From EA-27 sp964396265 (GTDB taxonomy: Archaea > Thermoplasmatota > Thermoplasmata > RBG-16-68-12 > EA-27): a stretch of 64,000 nt of DNA. The notes beneath the pieces are model-generated. The model searched no databases, was not told the origin of the DNA, and worked only from the letters and a program-made list of their open reading frames with translations. Position 1 is the first letter of the stretch, and each line of letters opens with the position of its first letter. Of the stretch, positions 8,886 through 17,594 are shown piece after piece. The position numbers and the translations under genes are program-made. The stretch spans positions 87,509-151,508 of the forward strand of contig CAYNEM010000004.1 of the NCBI GenBank assembly GCA_964396265.1, read 5' to 3'.

Positions 8886-10934
8886 ATGACGGACGCGAGG
8901 ACCTTTGTCGAAGGCAAGGCGACCTTCGTGGATGATATCGTCTTCCCGGAAACCCTCCATCTCCGGGTCGTCCGCAGCCTGTACGCGCGCGCAAGACTTC
9001 TTCGGGTCCGCGGCGGCATCACGAGCGCGGATTTGCCGGCGACCCTTCCCGCCGTTGGGGAGGGGGCCGCGGATGTTTCGAACCTCGTGCCTTATCCGGT
9101 CCTCGCCCACGATTCTGTGAACTTCGTCGGCCAACCCGTGGCGGGCGTCCTGGGGAGAGACCGGTACCATGCGGAGGACCTGGCCGCATCCGTCGAGGTC
9201 GACTACGAGCCTCGCAAGGCGGTCGTCGATCCGGAGGGGGCGATGCGCGCGGAGCCCATTCATTCGGGCACGCAATCGAACTTGATGTTTCGCGAGGTCC
9301 TCGGTTCCCGCTTCGAGTCCTCCGACGCGCCCGTGGTGGTCGAGGAGACGTTCGCAAACGGACGCGTGTCTCCGAACCCGATGGAACCCCGGGGCCTCGT
9401 TGCGCGATTCGACGGCTCACGCCTCACCGTGTGGGCCTCGACCCAGTCCGTCCACAGTTGGAAAGAGGGATTCTCGAAGTCCCTCGCGCTGCCGCCGGAA
9501 TCCGTTCGCGTCATCGCGGCGGACACAGGCGGCGCCTTCGGCTCGAAGGGCGGCCTGTACCCGGAATACGTGATCGCAGCCTACGCGGCCATGAAGACGG
9601 GGAAACCCGTGAAGTGGATCGAGACCCGCACGGAGCACCTGATGGCAACGCACCAGGGCCGCGGGGTCCGTGCGCGCATGAAGCTTTTTGCGGACCGCAC
9701 GGGGCTCGTGCGAGGTCTCGAGGCGGACGTGCTCGTTGACGGCGGGGCGTACCCGTCGGGGAGCGCTATCTACGCACCGGGCTGGATTGGGTACCAGATT
9801 ACGGGACCCTATGCGATCCGGAATGTGGCCGTCGACGCAAAAACCGTGTATACGAACAAGGTGCCACCCGGGCCGTATCGCGGCGCGGGCCGCCCCGAGG
9901 CCGCCTTCTTCATCGAACGGGGGATGGACGTTCTCGCGGACGAGCTCAAGATGGATCCCGTGGACGTTCGGTTGCGGAATGCGAGCACCGAGCCTTTCAC
10001 CTCGCCTCTTGAGTTGAGCATCCCGCCCTTCCGTCCGTTCCTTGAGGCCGCGATTCGAGAGCTCGGGTACCGCGCGCCGTCAGCCACCGAGGGCGTCGGC
10101 CTTTCCTGCTTTGTCCTCATCCCGGGGGCGGAACCCGGGGAGAGCGCGCGCATCGCCTCGGCCGGCGGTCGGCTGAAGGTGTGGGTCGGCGCCCACGGCC
10201 ATGGGCAGGGCCACGAGGTCTTCATTCGCGACATCATACGGAAAGAGCTCGGCGTTCCGCCGAAACTCGTGGACGTGGAGAAAGGCGACACGGACGTCCT
10301 CAAGAAGGGCGTCGGAACTTGGGGCAGCCGATCCGCGATGGTCGTGGGCGCGGCCGTCATCAAGGCGGCGAGCGAGATTCGCGACCAGGTCGTGGGAAAG
10401 TTCCACCGTTTCTCGCCCGAGCTGTTGTTGCAAGATACTTTCGACGTAGAAGCGTGGTTCGAGCTGGAAGCGTCCGTCAATTCGTTCGGTGCAAACCTTG
10501 TGACCGCCGATGTGGAAGAGACAGGACAGGTTCGTGTGAAGGAGTGCCGATCGTACTACGACGTGGGACGCGTCCTCAACCTGTCGATGGTCGAAAGCCA
10601 AGTGATCGGCGGCGCGATGCAAGGGATCGGGCAGGTGCTCTCCGAGGAGGTCGTGTACAACGAGGACGGTCAGCTGCTCACCGCCAACCTCGCGGACACC
10701 GGCCTTCTCAACGCAGTCGGCGTGCCTTCGTTTGTCCTGCGCTTCGCAAACGATCCCTCGGGCCTGCCACACGGCGCCAAAGGCGTCGGAGAGAGCCCGA
10801 CGATCGGCGTCCCGCCGGCCCTTGTGCGTGCGATCGAGATGCGCGTGCGGAAACGACTGACGCGGACGCCCGTCCGGCCCGAGGAACTCTCGCGCGTTCC
10901 TGAGCGAAGGCAACGGACGTCGGACTCACGCTAA
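8886..10934 (+). CDS. Molybdopterin-dependent hydroxylase large subunit (xanthine dehydrogenase/CoxL family), orphan
   Basis: The start is the ATG at 8886. A TATA-like GTTTCTTATC at 8853-8862 places transcription start just before it. The product is 682 residues. It carries the large-subunit landmarks: GGAFGSKGG, PYRGAGRPEA (the loop that in CO dehydrogenase form I is AYRCSFR, so this is not a form I CO dehydrogenase), GHGQGHE and KGVGESPTIG. Glu636 of the last motif is the base conserved in molybdenum hydroxylases. The length is about 80-100 residues below the usual family size. No FAD or 2Fe-2S subunit gene lies within the window. The substrate is likely an aldehyde or N-heterocycle, which cannot be specified further. 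Confidence 0.85.
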   Translation: MTDARTFVEGKATFVDDIVFPETLHLRVVRSLYARARLLRVRGGITSADLPATLPAVGEGAADVSNLVPYPVLAHDSVNFVGQPVAGVLGRDRYHAEDLAASVEVDYEPRKAVVDPEGAMRAEPIHSGTQSNLMFREVLGSRFESSDAPVVVEETFANGRVSPNPMEPRGLVARFDGSRLTVWASTQSVHSWKEGFSKSLALPPESVRVIAADTGGAFGSKGGLYPEYVIAAYAAMKTGKPVKWIETRTEHLMATHQGRGVRARMKLFADRTGLVRGLEADVLVDGGAYPSGSAIYAPGWIGYQITGPYAIRNVAVDAKTVYTNKVPPGPYRGAGRPEAAFFIERGMDVLADELKMDPVDVRLRNASTEPFTSPLELSIPPFRPFLEAAIRELGYRAPSATEGVGLSCFVLIPGAEPGESARIASAGGRLKVWVGAHGHGQGHEVFIRDIIRKELGVPPKLVDVEKGDTDVLKKGVGTWGSRSAMVVGAAVIKAASEIRDQVVGKFHRFSPELLLQDTFDVEAWFELEASVNSFGANLVTADVEETGQVRVKECRSYYDVGRVLNLSMVESQVIGGAMQGIGQVLSEEVVYNEDGQLLTANLADTGLLNAVGVPSFVLRFANDPSGLPHGAKGVGESPTIGVPPALVRAIEMRVRKRLTRTPVRPEELSRVPERRQRTSDSR

Positions 10935-11027
10935 GCCCCAGGCGTCCCGCGGCGATGCAGGACCTTCGTGGCGGGCTTCACCTCCGTTCCCGCAGGGTTA
11001 ATTACGAAAGCCACGGTGTCCGGCGCG

Positions 11028-12194
11028 GTGCGCAAGGTCGCGATCGTCGGCACGGGTCTCACGAAGTGGGGCGTCCGCAGTGCTACGTACAAGGAGCTCG
11101 TCCAAGAGGCGGGGAAAGCGCTCTTCGACGACGTGCCCGGCGTGGACAAGAAGGACATCGACTCACTCTTCGTCGGCTCCGCCCTCGTCGACCGCCTCGC
11201 GTTTCAGGCGTACCCCGCGCCCATCGTCGCCGAACAGCTCGGCCTCACGCCCACGCGCGTCGTGATGCGGACGGAGATGGCGTGCGTCTCCGGCCAGAGC
11301 GCGATCCGGGCCGCGTACGCGAGCATCGCCTCAGGGCTCAGCGACACTGCCCTCGTCATGGGCGCGGAGAAGATGAACGTCCCGAACCTCGCGGAGACGC
11401 AGGTCAGCATGGCGTCCGTCCTCGACCGGGAGTGGGACGGCGTGAACGGGCTCAACGCGCCACCGTACTTCGCCCTCGTCGCCCAGCGCCACATGCACGA
11501 ATACGGGACGACGGAGGAGCAGATGGCGGAGGTGAGCGTGAAGAACCATGACTACTCCGCGACGAATCCCTTCGCGCACTTCCCGAAGAGGGTCACGCGC
11601 GAGAAGGTCCTCGGGAGCCCTAGGATTGCCCCGCCGCTGAAGCTGCTGGACTGCAGCGGGATCACGGACGGGGCCGCCGCGGTGCTCATGACGCACGGGG
11701 ATGCCGCCAAACGCTACACGGACACCCCCGTGTTCGTCGAGGGCCTCGGCCAGGCGCAGTCGGGGTCGCTCGTGGGCAACCTCGAGAGCCTCACGACGTG
11801 GTTCCCGCTCAAGCGCGCGGCGGCGGACGCATTCAAGATGGCGGGCGTCACGATCCACGACATGGACCTCGCGGAGACCCACGACTGCTTCACGATCAGC
11901 GAGATCATGGAGTACGAGGACCTCGGGCTCTGCGCGAAAGGCGATGGTGGCAAGTTCGCGATGGAGGGACAATCGCGGATCGGCGGCACGCTTCCGATCA
12001 ACCTCCGCGGCGGCCTCCTCGGGTGCGGCCACCCCCTCGGAGCCACCGGCGTCGCGCAGGCGATCGAGGTCGTGCAGCAGTTCAAGGCCCAGGTCCCGAA
12101 GGAGCGATACGTTGGCGGCGAGTGGGGCGTGTGCCACAACCTGAGCGGGAACGCGAACAACCACGCGGTCATGGTCCTCCACCGGGGTGGCTGA
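11028..12194 (+). CDS. Thiolase-family acetyl-CoA acetyltransferase
   Basis: I start this gene at GTG 11028 (MRKVAIVGTG). The TATA-like GGTTAATTAC at about 10996-11005 lies 25 bases upstream and thiolases of this archaeal group begin this way; upstream GTG codons at 11016 and 10968 are in frame. The 388-residue protein has the nucleophilic Cys86 in EMACVSGQSA, ETHDCFT near 286, and the C-terminal GCGHPLGATG. This matches the archaeal SCP-x/ACAT thiolase clade that pairs with DUF35 proteins. It overlaps the DUF35 gene by 8 bases. In many archaea this pair also adjoins HMG-CoA synthase and makes acetoacetyl-CoA for mevalonate. That third gene is absent here, so a role in another acyl-CoA pathway is also possible. 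Confidence 0.88.
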   Translation: MRKVAIVGTGLTKWGVRSATYKELVQEAGKALFDDVPGVDKKDIDSLFVGSALVDRLAFQAYPAPIVAEQLGLTPTRVVMRTEMACVSGQSAIRAAYASIASGLSDTALVMGAEKMNVPNLAETQVSMASVLDREWDGVNGLNAPPYFALVAQRHMHEYGTTEEQMAEVSVKNHDYSATNPFAHFPKRVTREKVLGSPRIAPPLKLLDCSGITDGAAAVLMTHGDAAKRYTDTPVFVEGLGQAQSGSLVGNLESLTTWFPLKRAAADAFKMAGVTIHDMDLAETHDCFTISEIMEYEDLGLCAKGDGGKFAMEGQSRIGGTLPINLRGGLLGCGHPLGATGVAQAIEVVQQFKAQVPKERYVGGEWGVCHNLSGNANNHAVMVLHRGG

Positions 12195-12633
12195 ATTGCA
12201 GGAGAGAGAATCTCACTTCGCATTCGACTTCTACCCCCTCCAGTCTCCGGAGCAGACGAGGATCGCCCCGTTCTTTCAGAACCTGAAGGAGGGGAGGCTC
12301 ACGACGACGAAATGCACGAAGTGCGGCGCGCTGCACTGGCAGCCGCGCATCGTGTGTCCCTCCTGCAATGCGGACCAGCTTGGATGGGTCGACCTCCCCA
12401 CGGAGGGCAGGCTGTTCGCGTTCACCGGCGTCTACGCGGGCGCACCCCTCGGGATGGAGAAGGACGTCCCGTTCGTCGTCGGGCTCGTCGAGTTCGCCGG
12501 CATCCCCTTCAAGATCGTCTCGCGGATCGACGACGCCCGGTACGAGGATCTGAGGATTGGCGACGCGGTCCGCCTCAAGGTCCTGCCCTTGGACGACGGT
12601 CGCGTGTGGTTCCGGTTCGTCCGCGCGATCTGA
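12187..12633 (+). CDS. DUF35 OB-fold protein with zinc ribbon, thiolase partner
   Basis: The 148-residue protein has the two-part DUF35 layout. An N-terminal helix precedes a rubredoxin-like ribbon with C43, C46, C57 and C60, and then an OB-fold with the conserved turn GRLFAFTGVYAGAP. Known DUF35 proteins bridge acetyl-CoA acetyltransferase and HMG-CoA synthase, or support other thiolase-type enzymes, by holding CoA substrates. The GTG start at 12187 overlaps the last three codons of the thiolase gene, so translation is probably coupled and the two products likely form one complex. Confidence 0.85.
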   Translation: MAELQERESHFAFDFYPLQSPEQTRIAPFFQNLKEGRLTTTKCTKCGALHWQPRIVCPSCNADQLGWVDLPTEGRLFAFTGVYAGAPLGMEKDVPFVVGLVEFAGIPFKIVSRIDDARYEDLRIGDAVRLKVLPLDDGRVWFRFVRAI

Positions 12634-12730
12634 CCCGGCCGGACGAATCGAACATCGTTCCACAATATGGATAACCCTTGAAAACCGGGTACCACAATGC
12701 CCATGGTGCCTCGCGCCCTGAGCGGTCTGC

Positions 12731-12994
12731 ATGGCGTTCGAGTACGCGTCGCTGAAGGTCCTTGAAGTCCTCGTCCGGAGGCAGCGCACGGTCAGCGTGG
12801 AGGAACTCCGCACGGACCTCGTGCGACACGGGTTCCGGTTCCCCGTCGGACGCCTCGAGGAGACCCTCGGGCGCTTGCGGGGGGAGGGATTCGTCGAGAC
12901 GCTCGTGCTGGCGGCTGGCGGGCTGGAGGCTCTGGCGAGCGTGGCGATCACCGCCAAGGGCGAGCGAAAGGTGCGCGGGATCGTCCGCCTTTGA
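12731..12994 (+). CDS. Small winged-helix-like protein
   Basis: This is an 87-residue protein whose helices (SLKVLEVLVRR, SVEELRTDLVRHG, PVGRLEETLGRLRGEGFV) followed by a beta hairpin match a winged helix-turn-helix. Its end, ITAKGERKVRGIVRL, resembles the wing and last strand of small archaeal transcription regulators. There is no ligand domain. It stands alone between the DUF35 gene and a tiny zinc-ribbon gene, and the target is unknown. Confidence 0.6.
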   Translation: MAFEYASLKVLEVLVRRQRTVSVEELRTDLVRHGFRFPVGRLEETLGRLRGEGFVETLVLAAGGLEALASVAITAKGERKVRGIVRL

Positions 12995-13041
12995 GCCCAG
13001 CGGGGACACCTTTATCCGGGCGCCGAGGATGATTTCTTCCG

Positions 13042-13179
13042 ATGGAGGCCCCGTCGACTCCGTCAGCCGAGGCGGAATCGGAGTTCCGGTGCGACATCTG
13101 CGACGGGCTCGCTTTCGAAACCCACTGCAAGATCGTCTGCCGGCGCTGCGGATACACGCGAGATTGCGGCGACCCCTAG
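13042..13179 (+). CDS. Tiny zinc-ribbon protein (45 residues)
   Basis: A frame from ATG 13042 to TAG 13179 encodes 45 residues with six cysteines at 17, 20, 29, 33, 36 and 42. These include CDIC and CRRC pairs spaced as in a zinc ribbon. The last helix CGYTRDCGDP resembles the recurrent archaeal small zinc-binding proteins whose function is unknown. The TATA-like CTTTATCC at about 13011-13018 lies 25-30 bases before the start and supports leaderless transcription. It ends 18 bases before the convergent zinc-ribbon gene. Confidence 0.65.
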   Translation: MEAPSTPSAEAESEFRCDICDGLAFETHCKIVCRRCGYTRDCGDP

Positions 13180-13197
13180 GGTCGAGGTGGGCCGGTC

Positions 13198-13398
13198 CTA
13201 CGACTCTTCGTCGGATTCTTCCGGCATCTTCGCTAGTTGGATGGGCGACCAGCTCTGGAGGTACTTCGAATCGTACTTCGGGATCCCGGTCCAATGGCAC
13301 TCCCGGCACTGGGGCGCACCGTCGACTCTCAGGTAGACCTCCGCGCTGCCGCACTGCGGGCACGGGCCCGAGCGTTTCCCGACGAGGGGCGACGCCAT
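13198..13398 (-). CDS. Small zinc-ribbon protein (66 residues)
   Basis: The product starts at the ATG at 13398. It contains a single ribbon with CPQC (13, 16) and CREC (31, 34) and ends in an acidic tail EESDEES. The ribbon resembles those of RNA polymerase, ribosomal or adaptor proteins. No catalytic domain is present. It faces the 45-residue zinc-ribbon gene end to end, and the MOSC gene lies upstream on the same strand. Confidence 0.6.
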   Translation of the reverse strand: MASPLVGKRSGPCPQCGSAEVYLRVDGAPQCRECHWTGIPKYDSKYLQSWSPIQLAKMPEESDEES

Positions 13399-13460
13399 CG
13401 GGACCCTGACATCAGTTCGTCCTTTAGCGCTTTCGCCCCCGTTCTCTCGCGACCTGACAC

Positions 13461-14276
13461 TCAGGTGACGCGGACGGCGTCGCCGCGGCGGACGGTCCCT
13501 CCCCGGACGATGGAGGCGTATACGCCGACGTTGGCGGCGTTGTGCTTCACGGCGGTCTTGAGGATTCCGTAGTCCTGGGGCAGGTCGCCCTGGGGTATCG
13601 TCGTCATCACGCACCGCCCGCACGGCTTGTCGACCCGCAGCACGACGTCATCGCCGAGGCGGAGGGTGCGACCGACCCATCCGTTCTCCACGAACCCGCG
13701 TTCCGTCGTCCCGACGATTACGTTCGGGCGGAACCGACGGGGCTCGAAGCGTCCCTGGGGATACGCCTCCCGGAGGGCGTCGATCGTCGCCGTCGTCAGG
13801 ATGAGCAGGGGGCTCGCGTCGAAGAACGTCTCGCTCGGCATCGGCTCGTCCGTCACGGTCTCCCGATAGGCGAGCCCTTCGATGTCCGGCCAGTACTCCT
13901 CCAGGCTCGGCTTGGCGGGGGCGGACCTGACGAACTTGAGGTGGTGCCCGAGGACGTGCGACGCCGCCATCGCGACGTCGTCCCGGTCCGAGGTCACGCT
14001 GCTTCCGTCGGGGAGCGTGACCCGGACGGGAGGCAGCTCCGCTCCGGGTTGCGGCGGGGACACGAACGAGGCGTGGAAGTCAAACATCCGACCCCATCGC
14101 CGCGGGTTCTTCGCGCTCACGACCTTCCCCGTGGCAGGGTCAAGGAGCGCGTACGCGCGATCCCCGAGGACGCCCCGCTCCGTGAGAGCGGATGCGTTGA
14201 GCTCCTCGCCCATCATCGACTTCACGGGATACCGCCAGAGGGACACGACCGTTCCGATCGAGCCGGGGGACGCCAC
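13461..14276 (-). CDS. MOSC domain sulfur-carrier/molybdenum cofactor protein
   Basis: Starting at GTG 14276 (MASPGSIGTVVSLWRYPVKS), with a GGAGG ribosome site just upstream, gives 271 residues. The N-terminal MOSC_N beta-barrel begins with the family word WRYPVKSM. The C-terminal MOSC domain contains RFRPNVIV and then KPCGRC with Cys219 and Cys222. The conserved Cys in this loop binds the molybdenum cofactor or accepts sulfur in the mARC/YcbX group. It may serve a molybdenum reductase; an orphan molybdenum hydroxylase lies about 2.5 kb away, though not in the same operon. Confidence 0.82.
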   Translation of the reverse strand: MASPGSIGTVVSLWRYPVKSMMGEELNASALTERGVLGDRAYALLDPATGKVVSAKNPRRWGRMFDFHASFVSPPQPGAELPPVRVTLPDGSSVTSDRDDVAMAASHVLGHHLKFVRSAPAKPSLEEYWPDIEGLAYRETVTDEPMPSETFFDASPLLILTTATIDALREAYPQGRFEPRRFRPNVIVGTTERGFVENGWVGRTLRLGDDVVLRVDKPCGRCVMTTIPQGDLPQDYGILKTAVKHNAANVGVYASIVRGGTVRRGDAVRVT

Positions 14277-14410
14277 GCCTCCACCTCGGGTCCGCAGGGC
14301 GTTGCGACGGCTAATAGCTGACGTACAGGTCAAGCCAGGGATCTGAAGGCGCTCTGCAGGGCCTTGAGGATGAACAAGAAGCTGCACGCCCTCATGAGGA
14401 GTCTCTTCGG

Positions 14411-14824
14411 TTAGACGCGCTCGATCTCGATGCCCGCCTTCTTGAACAGTTCGAGGCCCTCGTCGGATCGGTACGCGGAGCGGTAGTAGATCTTGGACGC
14501 TCCGCTGTTGATGATCGCCTTCGCGCAGGTGACGCAGGGCTGCCCAGTGACGAACACGACCTTTCGCGAATCGTTCACGCGGACTTTGATCAGCGCATTA
14601 ATTTCGGCATGCAGGCACTCACACGCCCCTGGTCGGTCGAACTTGCAATCGTCGTGGGGGAAACCTTTGGCGGTGCCGTTGTACCCGAACCCGTAGATCT
14701 GCGTCATGTCTTCGGACGTGATCACGCAGGAGAACTGTGCCCGCTTGCAGGTCGCGCGGCGTGTCAACGACATCGCGAAGTCCATGATGAGGGACTCCAC
14801 GCTCGGCCGTTCAATCTTCCCCAT
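14411..14824 (-). CDS. dCMP/cytidine deaminase family zinc enzyme
   Basis: This 137-residue enzyme has the complete deaminase zinc site: His72-Ala-Glu74 in the HAEINAL motif, then PCVTC with Cys97 and Cys100. The YNG motif and the SGASKIYYRSAY segment that follows the site match deoxycytidylate deaminase (ComEB/dCMP type) rather than tRNA deaminase. It probably supplies dUMP for thymidylate synthesis. The ATG at 14824 lies about 35-45 bases after an AT-rich box (GGTTTAACTAAC on the minus strand near 14860-14871). Confidence 0.85.
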   Translation of the reverse strand: MGKIERPSVESLIMDFAMSLTRRATCKRAQFSCVITSEDMTQIYGFGYNGTAKGFPHDDCKFDRPGACECLHAEINALIKVRVNDSRKVVFVTGQPCVTCAKAIINSGASKIYYRSAYRSDEGLELFKKAGIEIERV

Positions 14825-14945
14825 CGAAACGCTCTCGACTCGCGCACCTCGCGGGCGTTAGTTAAACCTTCGTTTCGTGCCTCGCGTCGTGAGTCCGTAA
14901 GAAGGCTTTTGAAGGGTTACGCACTCCCCGCGAGGGGGAACTCCG

Positions 14946-15794
14946 ACGGCCGAACCCTGTCCCAAGTGCGGCGCAACGAACGAGCTCAGCTGGCGGTTCT
15001 GCGCCACCTGCGGCGCGCCGAATCCCGTGGCAGCTGCGTCCATACCTCTGACCACTCCGGTCGCCTTTCCCCCCGCCTACAACTGGCCTTCCCCCACGGG
15101 GTGGCGAGACACGAGGCCGAGAGAGGTCGAGCGGACGAGGACCGGCGTCCTGCTCCTTATGGGAGGTGCGCTCCTCGGCTGGATCCCTATCGTCTCCCTG
15201 GTTGGCGGCATCCTCACCCTGGTCGGCGTCATCTTGGTGATCCTCGGCCGGAAGGCGTTCGGGAAGGCTCACGCGCGGAACATTGTAGTCTCGATCGTAT
15301 TGTTCGCCGTGGGCATCGTTGTCATCATAATCCTAGCTGTAGGTTTCGCCTTCGCCATCGTGTCCGTGCCTGGCGGAGGCACCCCGACGCCTGGAGCCGT
15401 GCTCGCAGCGTTCAACGCGTTACTGTGGGGCACCTTCCTCGTCGCCGCCGTGACGGGGGTCGCCTCGGTCCTGTTCACGTATGCCCTGCAGAAGACCCCG
15501 GGCAAGATCCTCCTGTGGGCAGGCTACGCCGCGTCGGTCGTCATCCAGTTCGCGATCATCTTCCTGGTCGGCCCCTTGATCAGCGAGGCTGTGTCCCAGT
15601 CCTTCCAAGGCGGACAGTACGATCCGGCTCCCATCCTCGCGGCGTCGTCGAGGATTGATGTTTGGGCGGTCTTGCACGTCGTCCCCTCGATGATGTTCGC
15701 GGCGGCGAACTATTTGGCGTGGACGCGCATCAAGCGGGGCGAGATTCCCGAACCGGCGAAGCCTGCGGCCCCGATGCCCCCTCCGGCAGCCTGA
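14946..15794 (+). CDS. Zinc-ribbon membrane protein, apparently without a canonical start codon
   Basis: The frame encodes an N-terminal zinc ribbon (CPKC and CATC, Cys at 5, 8, 19 and 22 if numbered from 14946). A Pro-rich linker, four or five transmembrane helices (for example LLLMGGALLGWIPIVSLVGG) and a Pro/Ala tail follow. Upstream of the ribbon the frame reaches a TGA at 14910-14912 with no ATG, GTG or TTG. The codon ACG at 14946, reading ACG GCC GAA, sits where ATG GCC GAA would be expected, about 35 bases after a TATA-like GGCTTTTGAA. A GTG at 15027 would remove the ribbon. I therefore annotate from ACG and treat the start as uncertain. The function is unknown. Confidence 0.6.
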   Translation, partial: TAEPCPKCGATNELSWRFCATCGAPNPVAAASIPLTTPVAFPPAYNWPSPTGWRDTRPREVERTRTGVLLLMGGALLGWIPIVSLVGGILTLVGVILVILGRKAFGKAHARNIVVSIVLFAVGIVVIIILAVGFAFAIVSVPGGGTPTPGAVLAAFNALLWGTFLVAAVTGVASVLFTYALQKTPGKILLWAGYAASVVIQFAIIFLVGPLISEAVSQSFQGGQYDPAPILAASSRIDVWAVLHVVPSMMFAAANYLAWTRIKRGEIPEPAKPAAPMPPPAA

Positions 15795-15797
15795 TCC

Positions 15798-17498
15798 TCA
15801 TGTCCCTTTCACCTTCGCCAGGTCCTCCTCGCGGAGCGTGCGTCGCAGCACCTTGCCGACGAGGGACTTCGGCAGCTCGGACCGGAACTCGACCTGCTTC
15901 GGGACCTTGAACGGTGCAAGGCGCTCCTTGCAGAATGCGACGATCTCCTCCGCTTTGGCGGTGGCCCCGGGCTTCAGCACGACGAAGGCCCGGACCGTCT
16001 CCCCGCGGTACGCGTCCGGGAGTCCGACCACCGCCGCCTCCGCGACTGCCGGATGCTCGAACAGGACCTCCTCGACCTCGCGCGGATACACGTTGTACCC
16101 GGAGGCGATGATCATGTCCTTCTTCCGATCGACGATCGTGAAGTATCCGTCCCCGTCCATCCTCGCGACATCGCCCGTGTACAGCCAGCCGCCACGGAGG
16201 ACGTTCGCGGTCTCCTCGGGTTTGTTCCAATACCCCTTCATGACCTGAGGGCCCCGGACCACGAGCTCCCCGGACTCGCCGGCACGCATCTCGCGCGTCC
16301 CCGTCTCCACATCGACGAGCTTCACCTCCGTGTCCGGCAGCGGGATGCCGATGCCCTCTTTGACCAGACCATCGGCCGTGAGCGGATTCGCGTGCGTGAT
16401 CGGCGACGCCTCGCTGAGTCCGTACCCCTCGACGAGCTTGCCCCCCGTTACGCGCTCGAAGTTGCGGCGGACCTCGAGCGGGAGCGGGGCCGCCCCGGAC
16501 AGGCACAGCCGGATGCTCCGCATGTCCGTCTTCGCCAGCCTCGGATGGTTGAGCATCGCCACGTACATCGTCGGCACCCCCGGGAAGAGCGTCGGCCTGT
16601 GCTTGTTCACGAGCTTCAGGACGTTCTTGATCTCGCGCGGGTTCGGGTGGAGGATCATCATCGCCCCGAGCCTCACGGAGACGAGCATCGCGACCGTGAG
16701 TCCGAACACGTGGAACATGGGGAGCGCCGCCATCATGCGTTCCCGACCCGGCTTCGCATCCGCAAGCCACGCGCACCCCTGCAGGACGTTCGCGACGAGG
16801 TTCTGATGCGTGAGCATTGCGCCCTTCGGCGTGCCGGTCGTCCCGCCGGTGTACTGGAGCACCGCCACGTCGCTCGCGGGATTGACCTCGGGCTCTCCGC
16901 CGAGGTTTGGCGGCGATTCGAGAAGCTCCTCGAACCGGTGGATCCAGGGTTCCCGCGGGATGTTCAGCGGCCAGTGGCCCTCTTTCTTGAGGTCCTTCTT
17001 CTTCTTGATCGGGTACAGCTTCGACAGCAGCCAGGGCAGCCAGTCCGCGGCGTCGGCCACGACTACGTGCTCGATCGGCGTCTGGGGCTTTGCCTTCAGC
17101 AGGTTCGGGAGGAAGATGTCGAGGGAGACGACGATCGTCGCCCCCGCGTCCGAATACAGCTCGCCGAGCTCGCGGGGTGTGTACAGCGGGTTGGTCTGCA
17201 CCACGACGCCGCCCGCACGCAGGATGCCGAAGAACGCGATGATGTAACCCGGCGTGTTCGGGAGGAGGAGGCCGATGCGGTCGCCCTTCTTCGCCCCGAT
17301 CTTCCGGAGCCCGGAGGCGAACCGGTCCGCGGCCTCGTCGAGGTCCCTGTACGTCATCGACGCGCCGTAGAACTTCGTGGCGGTGACGTCCCCGAACGCC
17401 TTCGCCGCGTCGCGCAGGAGTCTGTGGAGCGGAATCCGCGGGTATTCGATGGACTTCGGTACGCCCGACGGCCAGTGCTGGTGCCACGGCCTGTCCAT
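15798..17498 (-). CDS. fadD: Long-chain acyl-CoA synthetase (AMP-forming)
   Basis: The 566-residue protein has all hallmarks of the ANL adenylation superfamily. These are the P-loop-like YTGGTTGTPKGA, YGLSEASP, the GDVARMDGDGYF motif with the ribose-binding Asp, DRKKDMI, and a C-terminal PKSLVGKVLRR with the catalytic Lys. An insertion with KKKKDLKK and Trp-rich sequence near 165-185 is typical of long-chain FadD. It activates fatty acids to acyl-CoA via acyl-AMP. It is divergent from the enoyl-CoA hydratase-like gene, with a promoter on each side in the 96-base gap, suggesting linked fatty-acid or acyl-CoA metabolism. Confidence 0.93.
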   Translation of the reverse strand: MDRPWHQHWPSGVPKSIEYPRIPLHRLLRDAAKAFGDVTATKFYGASMTYRDLDEAADRFASGLRKIGAKKGDRIGLLLPNTPGYIIAFFGILRAGGVVVQTNPLYTPRELGELYSDAGATIVVSLDIFLPNLLKAKPQTPIEHVVVADAADWLPWLLSKLYPIKKKKDLKKEGHWPLNIPREPWIHRFEELLESPPNLGGEPEVNPASDVAVLQYTGGTTGTPKGAMLTHQNLVANVLQGCAWLADAKPGRERMMAALPMFHVFGLTVAMLVSVRLGAMMILHPNPREIKNVLKLVNKHRPTLFPGVPTMYVAMLNHPRLAKTDMRSIRLCLSGAAPLPLEVRRNFERVTGGKLVEGYGLSEASPITHANPLTADGLVKEGIGIPLPDTEVKLVDVETGTREMRAGESGELVVRGPQVMKGYWNKPEETANVLRGGWLYTGDVARMDGDGYFTIVDRKKDMIIASGYNVYPREVEEVLFEHPAVAEAAVVGLPDAYRGETVRAFVVLKPGATAKAEEIVAFCKERLAPFKVPKQVEFRSELPKSLVGKVLRRTLREEDLAKVKGT

Positions 17499-17594
17499 CG
17501 TCCGGCCCCCGTTGTGCCGATGGGGGGAGGGCTACATAAGGGGTCGGATGGGGTCCGAGGTCATGGTTAAATCCGCGCGGGGCCATCCGCGCGC

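Noticed and set aside
14370..14414. 14-residue basic open frame between the MOSC and dCMP deaminase genes
   Set aside because: It is too short to judge, has no clear promoter or ribosome site, and overlaps the deaminase stop.
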